Shown here one piece after another: positions 1-7,933 of a DNA stretch of 64,000 bases. Both the position numbers and the translations under genes were made by a program. This DNA is from Nocardia sp. CC227C. GTDB taxonomy: Bacteria > Actinomycetota > Actinomycetes > Mycobacteriales > Mycobacteriaceae. The stretch is taken from contig NZ_JASITE010000014.1 in NCBI RefSeq assembly GCF_030767025.1, positions 124,001 through 188,000 of the forward strand, given 5' to 3'. The notes beneath the pieces are model-generated. The model had not been told where the DNA came from, ran no database searches, and saw nothing but the letters and a program-made list of their open reading frames with translations. How positions within the stretch are numbered: position 1 is the stretch's first letter; each line of letters opens with the position of its first letter.

Positions 1-20
1 GGCCGATATCGACAGGTCAT
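1..20 (-). CDS. possible start of a gene running off the left edge
   Basis: On the minus strand an ATG at 20-18 is preceded by a purine-rich GGAGGAG about 9 nt upstream. It would open a reading frame that continues past the window edge, downstream of the terpene cyclase gene and in the same direction. Only six codons are visible, so the product cannot be named. The ribosome-binding-site-like stretch is the only support; it could also be chance. Confidence 0.25.
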
Positions 21-143
21 TCCCGAAGTCTCCTCCGTCCGCGCGGCCGCGCACCGGAAACGGAGCAGGAACATCTCGAGGCAGCCCACCGGATCACGGC
101 CGCGGGCGCCGGGGAGAGCGCTCGGCGGCCGCCGGATGGGCGG

Positions 144-1208
144 TCAATCGCCGAACAGCCGCTCTGCGGTCCAGTCGGGGGCCTCGTCTCGACCGTGCCG
201 CGCGGCCGCCAGATAGTCGGACGCGTTCCGGTATCGCTGTGTACGACCCTCGATGTCGAAACAGGCTCGACAGACCTGCCGGTAGGAATCGAAACACCGG
301 GCGGCATCCGCACGAGCTCGTGGTGACGGCGCCACGGCATCGAATGCCGACAGGCAGTCGCGCTCGCATTCCAGGTACCGCGTCATACAGTGATCCGCCA
401 TCTCGGCAACGGCGACGAGCGATTGTTCGAGCGACCGCCGACCTGTCCGGTGGACGATGCACACGGCATTGTGCGCCGGGTCGATCTCGAGGTCCTTGCG
501 CGCCATGTAGATGTCGTTGTGCAATCCGATCCATTCCGCGAGCCACAGCCGAGCCCGCGAATACTCCGGCAGTGCGCGCAGCCGCGGATCCATATCCACT
601 CCGAGGGAGAGTTCCGCGAGATCGAAGAACATCGGCATGCCGGACCCGTAGCGTCGACGCTGTCGGTACTCCGCGATCGTGGGGCGGTGATCATGCCACC
701 GGTCCTCGGCATCGTGGCGCAGCGAGTACAGCCATTGCTCGATGCTGGTTCCGAACTGTTCGATCCAACCCCGAGAACGCTCCGCGACGGCACGCGTCCA
801 GATATCGTGCAGAGCCCGGGCGGGGCGGCTGCCCGCCGGTGCCGGATTCGTTTCCAGCTGCGCCCGCAGCTCGGCCACGGCCGACGTGGCCTGCGCGACA
901 TCGCGCCCTACCGGACCGTCGTCGAATTGGTCATCGACGATGAACGCCCAGGCCAAGTGCTGCGTCAGGAGAGGCAGGACGTGACGTGTCGCCCGCGGGT
1001 AGAACAGGCTCGCGATCCAGGGGGTTTCGGTGCGCTCCAGATGCCTGCGGCTGCCGGCGGTCGGAGTCAGCTCGAACGAGTCGACCCAAGTCCACAAGCT
1101 GGCCTCGGTGGCACTACCGGCGGGATTCGCGGTGCATTCCTCGAACGGCATGACCAGTCGCGGTATGGGCAAGCCGTCATTGATCGACTTTCGGCCGTCC
1201 GCGGTCAT
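144..1208 (-). CDS. class I terpene synthase (sesquiterpene-cyclase family)
   Basis: This 354-aa protein has the all-alpha class I terpene cyclase layout. Such enzymes ionise a prenyl diphosphate (usually farnesyl or geranyl diphosphate) and cyclise it. The aspartate-rich metal site DDQFDD is at residues 92-97. The second metal site, normally NDxxSxxxE, reads NDIYMARKD at 231-239, so the Ser ligand is Met235 and the last acidic ligand is Asp239. The conserved C-terminal arginine-tyrosine pair (RY) follows in the segment RTQRYRNASDYL. I chose the ATG at 1208 because it overlaps the TGA of the upstream P450 gene (ATGA), a typical coupled start. An in-frame extension upstream is arginine/histidine-rich and looks like the P450 shadow. 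The product skeleton cannot be predicted. Confidence 0.85.
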   Translation of the reverse strand: MTADGRKSINDGLPIPRLVMPFEECTANPAGSATEASLWTWVDSFELTPTAGSRRHLERTETPWIASLFYPRATRHVLPLLTQHLAWAFIVDDQFDDGPVGRDVAQATSAVAELRAQLETNPAPAGSRPARALHDIWTRAVAERSRGWIEQFGTSIEQWLYSLRHDAEDRWHDHRPTIAEYRQRRRYGSGMPMFFDLAELSLGVDMDPRLRALPEYSRARLWLAEWIGLHNDIYMARKDLEIDPAHNAVCIVHRTGRRSLEQSLVAVAEMADHCMTRYLECERDCLSAFDAVAPSPRARADAARCFDSYRQVCRACFDIEGRTQRYRNASDYLAAARHGRDEAPDWTAERLFGD

Positions 1209-2578
1209 CGGTCGGCGCTCTCTCCCGCGCGGATGGAGGTCGTATGTCGCGAGTTCGCTGTCATCAGCAGATGCCGGGGCCGTAGCAGTAGCCCCGTCGC
1301 CGGTGTGACCTCTTGGGCGGTCGACAGCCGCAAGCGCCATCGGCTCGCGATGGTCGCCAGCGCCAGAGTCGCCTCGGTCATGCCGAATCGGTCGCCGATG
1401 CATTTCCGAGCGCCCCCGCCGAACGGAATGAAGTGCTCGAGCGCGGGATGCGCGGTGTCGCGGCCCCACCGGTCCGGATCGAAGGATTCCGGCCGCGCGA
1501 AGACATCCGCCCGATGATGGATCAGGTAGGGGCTGTAGGCCACGGTCGTGCCGGCGGGCAGCGTGTACCCGCCCAGCGTGGTGGTGCCGGTGACCACTCG
1601 CATGGACAGCCAGGCCGGTGAGTAGACGCGCAGCGCTTCGGTGATCACCCGTTCGGTCAGTATGAGTCGGTGCAGATCGGTGTAGCGCGCGGTCCGGTCC
1701 GTCACCACCGCGTCGACTTCGGCATGCAGCCGATGCTCGACCTCCGGATTCCGGGCCAGCAGGTACAGCGCCCATGCCAGCGTCGTCGCGGTGGTCTCGG
1801 TACCGGCGAGGAAGAACGCGATGATGGTGTCGGTGATCTCCTCGTCGCTCATCCCGCCGCCGTCGTGCTCGTCATCGCGGGCGGCCATCAGGGCGGACAG
1901 CAGGTCGCCGTGATCGTCGGGCGTGCGACGCCGCTCCGCGATGATCTCGTCGACGGTGCGGCGCACGCTCGCGTGCGCGCGACGGTAGGACAGGTTTCCC
2001 GGTGTCGGCAGGCGGTCCAGTGGCGGCGGCAGGAAGGTGCGCAGATAGAAGCCGTCGAAAAGGGATTCGACATCGGCCAGCAGTCTGTCGAGCAGTCCGG
2101 CGGGGAGCTGGTTCGACAACAGCGTGGCGGCCGTGACGCGCGAGGTGATCGTCATCATCTCGGTCAGCAGGTCCAGCGGCTCGTCGTCCGGCCAGGCGCC
2201 GACGACGTCGACAATGCATTCCGTCATCGTTTCCGCGTAGCGCGGCAGCCGGTCGGCGCGGAACGCGGGCTGTGCCAGGCGGCGTTGCCGGCGATGGGCG
2301 TCGTAGGGGCAGGAGGCGAGACTGTCCCGTAGCACTTCGCGGATCCGGTCGTAGATGGGTCCGCCCTTGTCGAACGTCCGATCGTCGCGCAGCAGTTGGC
2401 GAACCGTCGCGGGATCGCACGCAAGCACGATCCGGGCGGGTCCGATGCGAATCCGGATCAGACTCTCCGCGGTGGGCAGCGAGGTGAGAAAGCGCGTCGG
2501 ATCTCGGAGCAGCGGAATGGCGTGGCCGACCAGCGGCGCCGCTTTCGGGGCACTGGGAATGGAATGCACGGAACGCAT
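1205..2578 (-). CDS. cytochrome P450, partner of the terpene synthase
   Basis: A 457-aa cytosolic P450. The I-helix oxygen-activation motif AGTETT, the K-helix ExxR (EALR) and the haem-Cys loop FIPFGGGARKCIGDRF are all present in order, so the enzyme should be active. It most resembles bacterial P450s that oxidise cyclised terpenes, such as pentalenene oxygenase; this is a family-level impression. The start ATG at 2578 has a GAGAGGTG ribosome site 6 nt upstream. An open frame continues further upstream but lacks P450 features. The stop overlaps the terpene synthase start by 4 nt, so both are made from one transcript and the P450 probably hydroxylates the cyclase product. No ferredoxin or reductase gene is adjacent. 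Confidence 0.9.
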   Translation of the reverse strand: MRSVHSIPSAPKAAPLVGHAIPLLRDPTRFLTSLPTAESLIRIRIGPARIVLACDPATVRQLLRDDRTFDKGGPIYDRIREVLRDSLASCPYDAHRRQRRLAQPAFRADRLPRYAETMTECIVDVVGAWPDDEPLDLLTEMMTITSRVTAATLLSNQLPAGLLDRLLADVESLFDGFYLRTFLPPPLDRLPTPGNLSYRRAHASVRRTVDEIIAERRRTPDDHGDLLSALMAARDDEHDGGGMSDEEITDTIIAFFLAGTETTATTLAWALYLLARNPEVEHRLHAEVDAVVTDRTARYTDLHRLILTERVITEALRVYSPAWLSMRVVTGTTTLGGYTLPAGTTVAYSPYLIHHRADVFARPESFDPDRWGRDTAHPALEHFIPFGGGARKCIGDRFGMTEATLALATIASRWRLRLSTAQEVTPATGLLLRPRHLLMTANSRHTTSIRAGESADR

Positions 2579-2953
2579 GCGGCACCTCTCGCTCGGTTCG
2601 TCGGATCGCCCGGTGTTGCAGGACTTCTCGCCGATACGAACGGAGACGTGAAAAGCAGACGAACGTAAATCAGCCGAATGTGTGCTGTATCCGAGGAATG
2701 CCACGAATAAGCTTCGACATTCGTAATGCGGGCACGATACGTCCGGTGGTCGAGCCCATCGGTGTGCGACGGTCGAGTCCGGATGGTTCGAAAACGGAAA
2801 TCCCACTGACGCTTGTGATTTTAGTCTCAGCGGCGTCTCGTCGCAAGATGTCACCGCGCCAGCCGATGAACAGATCGGCTGTTGCCGAACGCAATTCGGA
2901 CGTAACAGCGCTACCGCGAGACAGTGTTCCGGCGCTGCTGGCATGCTGGGGCC
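2579..2953. other. divergent intergenic region, P450 pair / DUF6236 gene
   Basis: These 375 nt separate the minus-strand P450 operon from the plus-strand gene at 2954 and must hold both promoters. They are visibly less GC-rich than the flanks. A small inverted repeat ACGAAT (2703-2708) / ATTCGT (2719-2724) is a possible operator. I see no good -35/-10 pair and no RNA gene. Confidence 0.4.
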
Positions 2954-4108
2954 GTGTCACAGATCGCCCTGTATTACCCGTGGATGCGTTTCCGGAACGA
3001 GAATTGGCTGAAGCTGGCCCTGCTGACCTGGGACCATGTCGCGCGGATTCGGCCGCGATCGGCGTCGGACACCGATTCGGACGCGGTGGCGAGGTTGCGT
3101 GCGGAGACCGATTTTCTGCACGACGTGGAGCCGGTTCGGGAGGATCTGCGGCGGCTCACCAATATCTTCGGCGACATCATCACCTCGGGGGAGCCGCAGA
3201 TATTGCAGCGGTACCGGTGGCGGGCGGTGGTGGACTCGGCGGGAGCGGCGGCCACGCCGCGCAAGACCGGTGGGCCGCGCCGGGCGTTTCCGGGCCTGGC
3301 GTGGGTCCATGCCGGGACCGACGGGCCGAAGGCGCACCTCGCCCTGTCCCGGCTGCTGGAGGAGGAGGGCTTGGCGGTGACCGTCGAGGAGGCGACCGGT
3401 CCGTACCTCGGGATGCATCCTCGCCTCGCCGACCTCTACCTGACCGCCCTCGCCGATGTGGTGGCGGCGCGGCAGCGGGTCTCACCCGTGACCGACGATC
3501 CGCGCGCGCACGCCGCCGTCGGCACCCTCGACCGGCTCTACGACCTGCTGGTCGACGACCCGGAGGCCGCGCCGGTGAGCGACGGCGCGCGGCACGCGTA
3601 CCTGCACTTCGCAGCACATGCCGCCCTGCGGCCCGAGCGGTTGCGTGACGTGCCGTTGCCGACGCTGCTCGCTTTTCGCGAGCGGCATGCGGGGGACCTG
3701 CGGGCGTTCCGGGACCACATCGGGTCGCTGTCGAAGGAAATGGCGGGCGTCGCGCCTGCCGAGGGGCCGGAAGCGGCGCGCCGCCTGCTCCGGGACGTCT
3801 ACCGGTCGACGACGAAACCCCGGGTCGAGGAGCTGTGCCGAGCGCTGGGCGACTTCGGAATCGACGCCGGACCCGGCCTGCTCGGCATCAAGGTCGATCT
3901 GCCGGCCGCCGCGATCGCCGGTGCGGCGCTCCCCGAAGCCGACGATTTCGCCGGTACCGGAACGGGTTTCGCCTTCGCGGTCGTCCCGTACGTCGCGGAC
4001 CGGATGCGCGCCCGCCGCACCACCATCCAGGAAACGCCGGTCTCCTACCTGCTTACGGCCGACCGGAAGCTGACCGGCAAGTCGCTGCTCGCCATGATGC
4101 GGCGCTGA
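2954..4108 (+). CDS. DUF6236-like hypothetical protein
   Basis: A 384-aa soluble protein beginning VSQIALYYPWMRFRNENWLK. This opening and the helical, Leu/Arg-rich body match my memory of the actinobacterial DUF6236 family, whose function is unknown. There is no signal peptide or membrane segment. I chose GTG 2954 rather than the ATG at 2924 because homologous-looking sequence starts there and a CATGCT box lies 6 nt before it, as in other probable leaderless genes of this window. The gene stands alone, divergent from the terpene/P450 pair. The family assignment is tentative; the coding call is firm. Confidence 0.75.
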   Translation: MSQIALYYPWMRFRNENWLKLALLTWDHVARIRPRSASDTDSDAVARLRAETDFLHDVEPVREDLRRLTNIFGDIITSGEPQILQRYRWRAVVDSAGAAATPRKTGGPRRAFPGLAWVHAGTDGPKAHLALSRLLEEEGLAVTVEEATGPYLGMHPRLADLYLTALADVVAARQRVSPVTDDPRAHAAVGTLDRLYDLLVDDPEAAPVSDGARHAYLHFAAHAALRPERLRDVPLPTLLAFRERHAGDLRAFRDHIGSLSKEMAGVAPAEGPEAARRLLRDVYRSTTKPRVEELCRALGDFGIDAGPGLLGIKVDLPAAAIAGAALPEADDFAGTGTGFAFAVVPYVADRMRARRTTIQETPVSYLLTADRKLTGKSLLAMMRR

Positions 4109-4121
4109 CCGGCGGTCGGGC

Positions 4122-4406
4122 TTACTCCGCGAACGCGCCCATCACCGGCAGCCATTCCACATACCGCACCTCTTCGATCAGCCCCAGCTGCGCGAACGGA
4201 TCCTGTGCCAGCAGCTTCGGCATCTCCTCGGCCTCGGCGACGCGGAAGAGCAGCAGCGCTCCGGACCCGTCCGGATACGGGCCGCTGGTCAGTACGATGC
4301 CCTGATCGACCAGGCCGTTGAGGAAGGCCCGGTGTGCGGGGCGGTGCTCGTTGCGGGCCGCGGCGGTGGCGTCGGTGTAGGTGTAGTGGACGGCGAAGAT
4401 CGGCAC
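4122..4406 (-). CDS. YciI-family protein
   Basis: A 94-aa protein with the ferredoxin-like YciI fold pattern: an N-terminal strand MPIFAVHYTYTD carrying the conserved His7, then RPAHRAFLNGLVDQG, then the TSGPYPDGSGALLLF strand with a conserved Asp in the DG turn. YciI proteins are small putative enzymes of unclear reaction; some act as dehydrochlorinases. It ends 14 nt from the convergent gene finishing at 4108. Function in this context is unknown. Confidence 0.85.
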   Translation of the reverse strand: MPIFAVHYTYTDATAAARNEHRPAHRAFLNGLVDQGIVLTSGPYPDGSGALLLFRVAEAEEMPKLLAQDPFAQLGLIEEVRYVEWLPVMGAFAE

Positions 4407-4479
4407 GGGTGGGACTTTCTGATCGGGTGGACGGCTCTCGGTGGACGGCCGTCGGCTGACGGAGGCGTTATCGAAAGGC

Positions 4480-5022
4480 TCAGAGGTTCAACAGCATTCG
4501 GGTATTCCCGAGGGTATTGGGTTTGACGTAGCTGAGGTCGAGGAATTCGGCGACGCCGGTGTCGTAGGAGCGGCACATCTCGGCGTACACCTCGGCGGTG
4601 ACCGGGGTGCCGTCGATTTCGGCGAAACCGTGGCGGCCGAAGAAGTCCACCTCGAAGGTGAGCACGAACAGGCGCTTCAGCTCCAGCTCCCGCGCCACCG
4701 TGATGAGCTGCGCGACGAGCAGGTGTCCGACCCCCGAGCCCTTCACGTCCGGGTGCACGGCCACGGTGCGCACCTCGCCGAGGTCGGCCCACAGCACGTG
4801 CAGGGCGCCGCAGCCGACCAGCCGGCCGTCGAGTTCGGCCACCCAGAATTCCTGCACCGCCTCGTAGAGGTTCACGAGGTTCTTCTCCAGCAGGATCCGG
4901 CCCGCGTACATGTCGACCAGGCCCTTGATCTCGGGCACATCCGAGGCGCGGGCGCGGCGCACGACGGGAGTACCCGCCGCCGCGCCGCCTACCGAACCGC
5001 TGTGAGGTGCCCGTGTTGTCAT
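4480..5022 (-). CDS. GNAT amino-acid N-acetyltransferase (argA-like, Rv2747 type)
   Basis: A 180-aa single-domain GNAT acetyltransferase. It has the acetyl-CoA pyrophosphate loop VKGSGVGHLLV and the strand before it, EVRTVAVHPD, followed by the typical FFGRHGFAEI. The mycobacterial counterpart next to pgsA acetylates L-glutamate or glutamine and supplies the first step of arginine synthesis; I infer the same role from sequence and synteny. ATG 5022 is chosen because a TACTGT box (5035-5030) sits 7 nt upstream, the arrangement of a leaderless mRNA. It is divergent from pgsA. Confidence 0.85.
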   Translation of the reverse strand: MTTRAPHSGSVGGAAAGTPVVRRARASDVPEIKGLVDMYAGRILLEKNLVNLYEAVQEFWVAELDGRLVGCGALHVLWADLGEVRTVAVHPDVKGSGVGHLLVAQLITVARELELKRLFVLTFEVDFFGRHGFAEIDGTPVTAEVYAEMCRSYDTGVAEFLDLSYVKPNTLGNTRMLLNL

Positions 5023-5129
5023 GGGGTGCACAGTAGTCGGCCCCCGTACCGATAGTCTGAAGGTGTGTCGCACATCCAGTCCCCCCGCTGCCCGGTCGTC
5101 GCCGGGTCTCTTGGCCGAGTCGGCGGCCG

Positions 5130-5807
5130 GTGGGGGCGCTGGTGACCGTGCAACGTGAGGAGGGCCGCTGGGCCGGGGCGGGTTCCCCGCATTCCGGATT
5201 CGCGCCCGCGCCCCGACCGGAGGTCGGCGCCGTCGAACCGGCCGCCGTGCCGCTGATGAACGTGGCCAATGTGCTGACGGTGCTGCGCATCGCCATCGTC
5301 CCGTTGTTCCTGGCGGCCCTGTTCGCGGGCGGCGGCCACGACACCGCGTGGCGGTGGGCCGCGGCGGCGCTGTTCGGCATCGCCGCCATCACCGACCGCA
5401 TCGACGGGCAGCTGGCCCGGAAATACGGGCTGATCACCGATTTCGGCAAACTCGCCGATCCGATCGCGGACAAGGCGCTGATCGGCGCGGCCCTGGTGGG
5501 GCTGTCCATGCTGGGCGATCTGCCGTGGTGGATCACCATCGTCATCGGCGCCCGCGAGATCGGGATCACGCTGCTGCGCCTGGCGGTGGTCCGGCGCGGG
5601 GTGATCCCGGCCGGTCGCGGCGGCAAACTCAAGACGCTGGTGCAGTCGGTGGCCATCGCGGTGCTGCTGCTGCCGCTCTCGGACGGCTGGTTCACCGCCG
5701 GCATGCTGCTGATGTACGCGGCGGTGGCGCTGACCGTCGCCACCGGCCTCGACTATGTGGTGCAGGCGGCCCGGCTCTGGTTCGGCGCGCCGCGCCGCAC
5801 GGTCTGA
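5130..5807 (+). CDS. pgsA: CDP-alcohol phosphatidyltransferase (phosphatidylglycerophosphate synthase type)
   Basis: An integral membrane enzyme of up to 225 aa that transfers a phosphatidyl group from CDP-diacylglycerol to an alcohol, most likely glycerol-3-phosphate. The full catalytic signature D-x2-DG-x2-AR-x8-G-x3-D-x3-D is present in the stretch beginning TDRIDGQLARKYG, and about five hydrophobic helices follow or precede it. The exact start is uncertain. GTG 5130 is the first start in frame, GTG 5142 and 5148 are alternatives, and the conserved part begins at MNVANVLTVLRI (Met at 5256). It lies divergent from the GNAT gene and 11 nt before cinA, so both are probably one transcript. Confidence 0.9.
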   Translation: MGALVTVQREEGRWAGAGSPHSGFAPAPRPEVGAVEPAAVPLMNVANVLTVLRIAIVPLFLAALFAGGGHDTAWRWAAAALFGIAAITDRIDGQLARKYGLITDFGKLADPIADKALIGAALVGLSMLGDLPWWITIVIGAREIGITLLRLAVVRRGVIPAGRGGKLKTLVQSVAIAVLLLPLSDGWFTAGMLLMYAAVALTVATGLDYVVQAARLWFGAPRRTV

Positions 5808-5818
5808 CGGGTCCGGCC

Positions 5819-6328
5819 GTGACCGCCGTGACGCCCTCGACCGATCCCCTGACCGCCGAGGCGCCGGCCGCCGATCTGGTGCGCGCGCTGCGTGCGGCGG
5901 GGCGGACGATGGCGACCGCGGAATCGCTCACCGCCGGACTGCTCTCGGCCACCATTGCCGGAGTTCCGGGTGCGAGCACCGTATTGCGCGGGGGACTCGT
6001 CGTCTACGCCACCGACCTCAAGGCGACCCTCGCCGGTGTGAGCGCCGACACGCTCGACACCGACGGACCGGTGGCCGCCAGCACTGCCGAACAGCTGGCC
6101 GTGGGCGCGCGCATCCGGTGCGGAGCCGACTGGGGCGTCGGATTGACGGGGGTCGCCGGACCCGAACCGCAGGACGGCAGGCCGGTCGGCACGGTATTCC
6201 TTGGATTGGCGGGTCCGGAGGGCACCGAGGTGATTCGGTTGAAACTGTCCGGTGACCGGTGGACGATCAGGGTGACCGCGGTTCGCGCCGCGATCACCGA
6301 ACTGCTCCGCGGCGTGCGGGGTGGTTGA
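5819..6328 (+). CDS. cinA: CinA C-terminal-domain nicotinamide-nucleotide amidohydrolase
   Basis: A 169-aa stand-alone CinA_C domain. The family hydrolyses nicotinamide mononucleotide to nicotinate mononucleotide, a pyridine-nucleotide salvage step. Diagnostic segments are TMATAESLTAGLLSATI, VPGASTVLRGGLVVYA, and WGVGLTGVAGPEPQDGRPVGTVFLG. The N-terminal molybdopterin-binding-like half of long CinA proteins is absent, as is common in actinobacteria. GTG 5819 is the likely start, 11 nt after pgsA; GTG 5828 is an alternative. The order pgsA-cinA-clgR is common in actinobacteria. Confidence 0.88.
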   Translation: MTAVTPSTDPLTAEAPAADLVRALRAAGRTMATAESLTAGLLSATIAGVPGASTVLRGGLVVYATDLKATLAGVSADTLDTDGPVAASTAEQLAVGARIRCGADWGVGLTGVAGPEPQDGRPVGTVFLGLAGPEGTEVIRLKLSGDRWTIRVTAVRAAITELLRGVRGG

Positions 6329-6421
6329 GGCGTTCGGGAACGCGAGGGCGCCGCTGGACGTTGTCCAGTCAGGCTCCGGGATTCGACCCACCCGCCCGGC
6401 GACGAGTGTGAGGAGAACGAG

Positions 6422-6835
6422 ATGACGCTGCTGCGAGAAGCCATCGGGGAAAGTCTGCGGCGCGCTCGGGTCGCCCAGAGCCGGACGCTGCGGGAGGTCT
6501 CCACCTCCGCACGGGTCAGCCTGGGATACCTGTCGGAGGTCGAGCGCGGCCGCAAGGAAGCGTCCAGTGAGCTGCTGGCGGCCATCTGCCAGGCGCTGGA
6601 TGTGCCGCTGGCGCAGGTGCTCTTCGATGTGAGCGCGGCCATGGCCGACGCCGACCGCGAGACCGAGCGCGCGGCCGCCGCACCCGTCGGTTCGGGGGCG
6701 GCGACGGCGACCGCCGCCACGGCCGGTACCGCTGGTTCCGGCGGGACGCCGCGTGGCGGGGACGGCGCGTTCGGCCCCCGGTTCGTCATCCCGGCGCCCA
6801 CATCGGATCGGCTGGTGCTGGTCGCGGCCGACTGA
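6422..6835 (+). CDS. clgR: ClgR-type helix-turn-helix transcriptional activator
   Basis: A 137-aa Xre-family regulator. The HTH lies in residues 15-60 (RTLREVSTSARVSLGYLSEVERG), followed by an alanine/glycine-rich linker and the short conserved tail ending LVLVAAD. ClgR activates clp protease and phage-shock genes under envelope stress, and is itself a Clp substrate through its C-terminus. Here the usual terminal hydrophobic-alanine end is capped by an Asp. The start has a GGAG site in gtgaggagaacgag. The gene precedes pspA by 203 nt, matching the mycobacterial clgR-pspA-pspM block. Confidence 0.92.
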   Translation: MTLLREAIGESLRRARVAQSRTLREVSTSARVSLGYLSEVERGRKEASSELLAAICQALDVPLAQVLFDVSAAMADADRETERAAAAPVGSGAATATAATAGTAGSGGTPRGGDGAFGPRFVIPAPTSDRLVLVAAD

Positions 6836-6899
6836 ACACTGTGCGATGGAGCCGAAAGGGATAAATTCTCGGTAGGCTTCGTGCCGGGAGTGTTGTGCG

Positions 6900-6925
6900 G
6901 GGACGGTCCCCTAGGGGACCGTCCC
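6900..6925. promoter_or_regulatory. perfect 26-bp palindrome between clgR and pspA
   Basis: Each half is GGGACGGTCCCCT and its exact complement, centred on the TA at 6912/6913, so 13 bp pair perfectly with no spacer. In RNA it would be an 11-bp stem with a CTAG loop. No T-run follows, so it is a weak intrinsic terminator at best. It could equally be a dimer-binding operator for pspA or an attenuator. The rest of the 203-nt gap shows no other obvious signal. Confidence 0.6.
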
Positions 6926-7038
6926 GGATTTCAACGACTACCGCGCAGTGGAGGATAGGGACACAACGGGGTGCGTGACGGTCGCGCACTATGTCGCGTG
7001 GGCTCGCGCGGCACGTCAGATGGAGGCGGGATCAATCG

Positions 7039-7869
7039 ATGGCTAATCCGTTCGTCAAGGCCTGGAAGTACCTGATGGCCCTCTTCGACTCCAAGATCGA
7101 GGAGCACGCGGATCCGAAGGTTCAGATCCAGCAGGCTATCGAGGAAGCCCAGCGCCAGCATCAGGCACTGTCGCAGCAGGCCGCTTCGGTCATCGGCAAC
7201 CAGCGTCAGCTGGAGATGAAGCTCAACCGTCAACTCGACGAGGTGGAGAAGCTCAACGCCAATGCCCGCCAGGCGGTCATGCTCGCCGACCAGGCCACCA
7301 ATGCCGGGGACACCGAGAAGGCGATCCAGTACACCAACGCCGCCGAGGCTTTCGCGGCGCAGCTGGTGACCGCCGAGCAGTCCGTCGAGGACCTGAAGGT
7401 GCTGCACGACCAGTCGCTGCAGGCCGCCGCGCAGGCCAAGAAGGCGGTGGAGCAGAACGCCATGCTGCTGCAGCAGAAGGTCGCCGAGCGCACCAAGCTG
7501 CTGTCCCAGCTGGAGCAGGCCAAGATGCAGGAGCAGGTGTCGGCCTCCCTGCAGCGGATGGACTCCACGCTCACCGCCCCCGGCACCACCCCGAGCCTGG
7601 ACGCGGTGCGCGAGAAGATCGAACGCCGCTACGCCAACGCCCTCGGCGCGGCCGAGCTGGCGCAGAACTCGGTGCAGGGCCGCATGATGGAAGTGCAGCA
7701 GGCCAGCGTCCAGATGGCGGGCCACAACCGGCTCGAGCAGATCCGAGCCTCCATGCGCGGCGACGCCCTGCCCTCCAGCGGCGCGGCCCCGCAGCTCGAT
7801 CAGGGCCAGGCCGCGGCCAATCCGGCCCAGCCGCAGCTGAACAAGGACCGCAGCGCACAGCAGCAGTAG
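7039..7869 (+). CDS. pspA: PspA/IM30-family phage-shock protein
   Basis: A 276-aa, mostly coiled-coil protein starting MANPFVKAWKYLMALFDSKI, the amphipathic membrane-binding helix of the PspA/IM30 family. Residues 25-230 form long heptad-like helices, and the Gln/Pro-rich tail is disordered. Family members oligomerise on the inner membrane to repair and buffer envelope damage; the mycobacterial 35-kDa antigen is the closest type. The ATG at 7039 follows a GGAGGCGGG tract. It is probably ClgR-controlled and is followed by the pspM-like membrane gene. Confidence 0.93.
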   Translation: MANPFVKAWKYLMALFDSKIEEHADPKVQIQQAIEEAQRQHQALSQQAASVIGNQRQLEMKLNRQLDEVEKLNANARQAVMLADQATNAGDTEKAIQYTNAAEAFAAQLVTAEQSVEDLKVLHDQSLQAAAQAKKAVEQNAMLLQQKVAERTKLLSQLEQAKMQEQVSASLQRMDSTLTAPGTTPSLDAVREKIERRYANALGAAELAQNSVQGRMMEVQQASVQMAGHNRLEQIRASMRGDALPSSGAAPQLDQGQAAANPAQPQLNKDRSAQQQ

Positions 7870-7933
7870 TCTCCGGCGCTCCGGCGGGCCCCGCCGCGAG
7901 CGCTGCGCAGCTATCAGGTGAAAGGTTCGACCG

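Noticed and set aside
5063..5158. short ORFs in the pgsA leader starting at GTG 5063 or 5065
   Set aside because: A TAGTCT box precedes them, which looked like a leaderless start. Neither frame joins pgsA and neither has conserved content; pgsA start uncertainty is noted instead.
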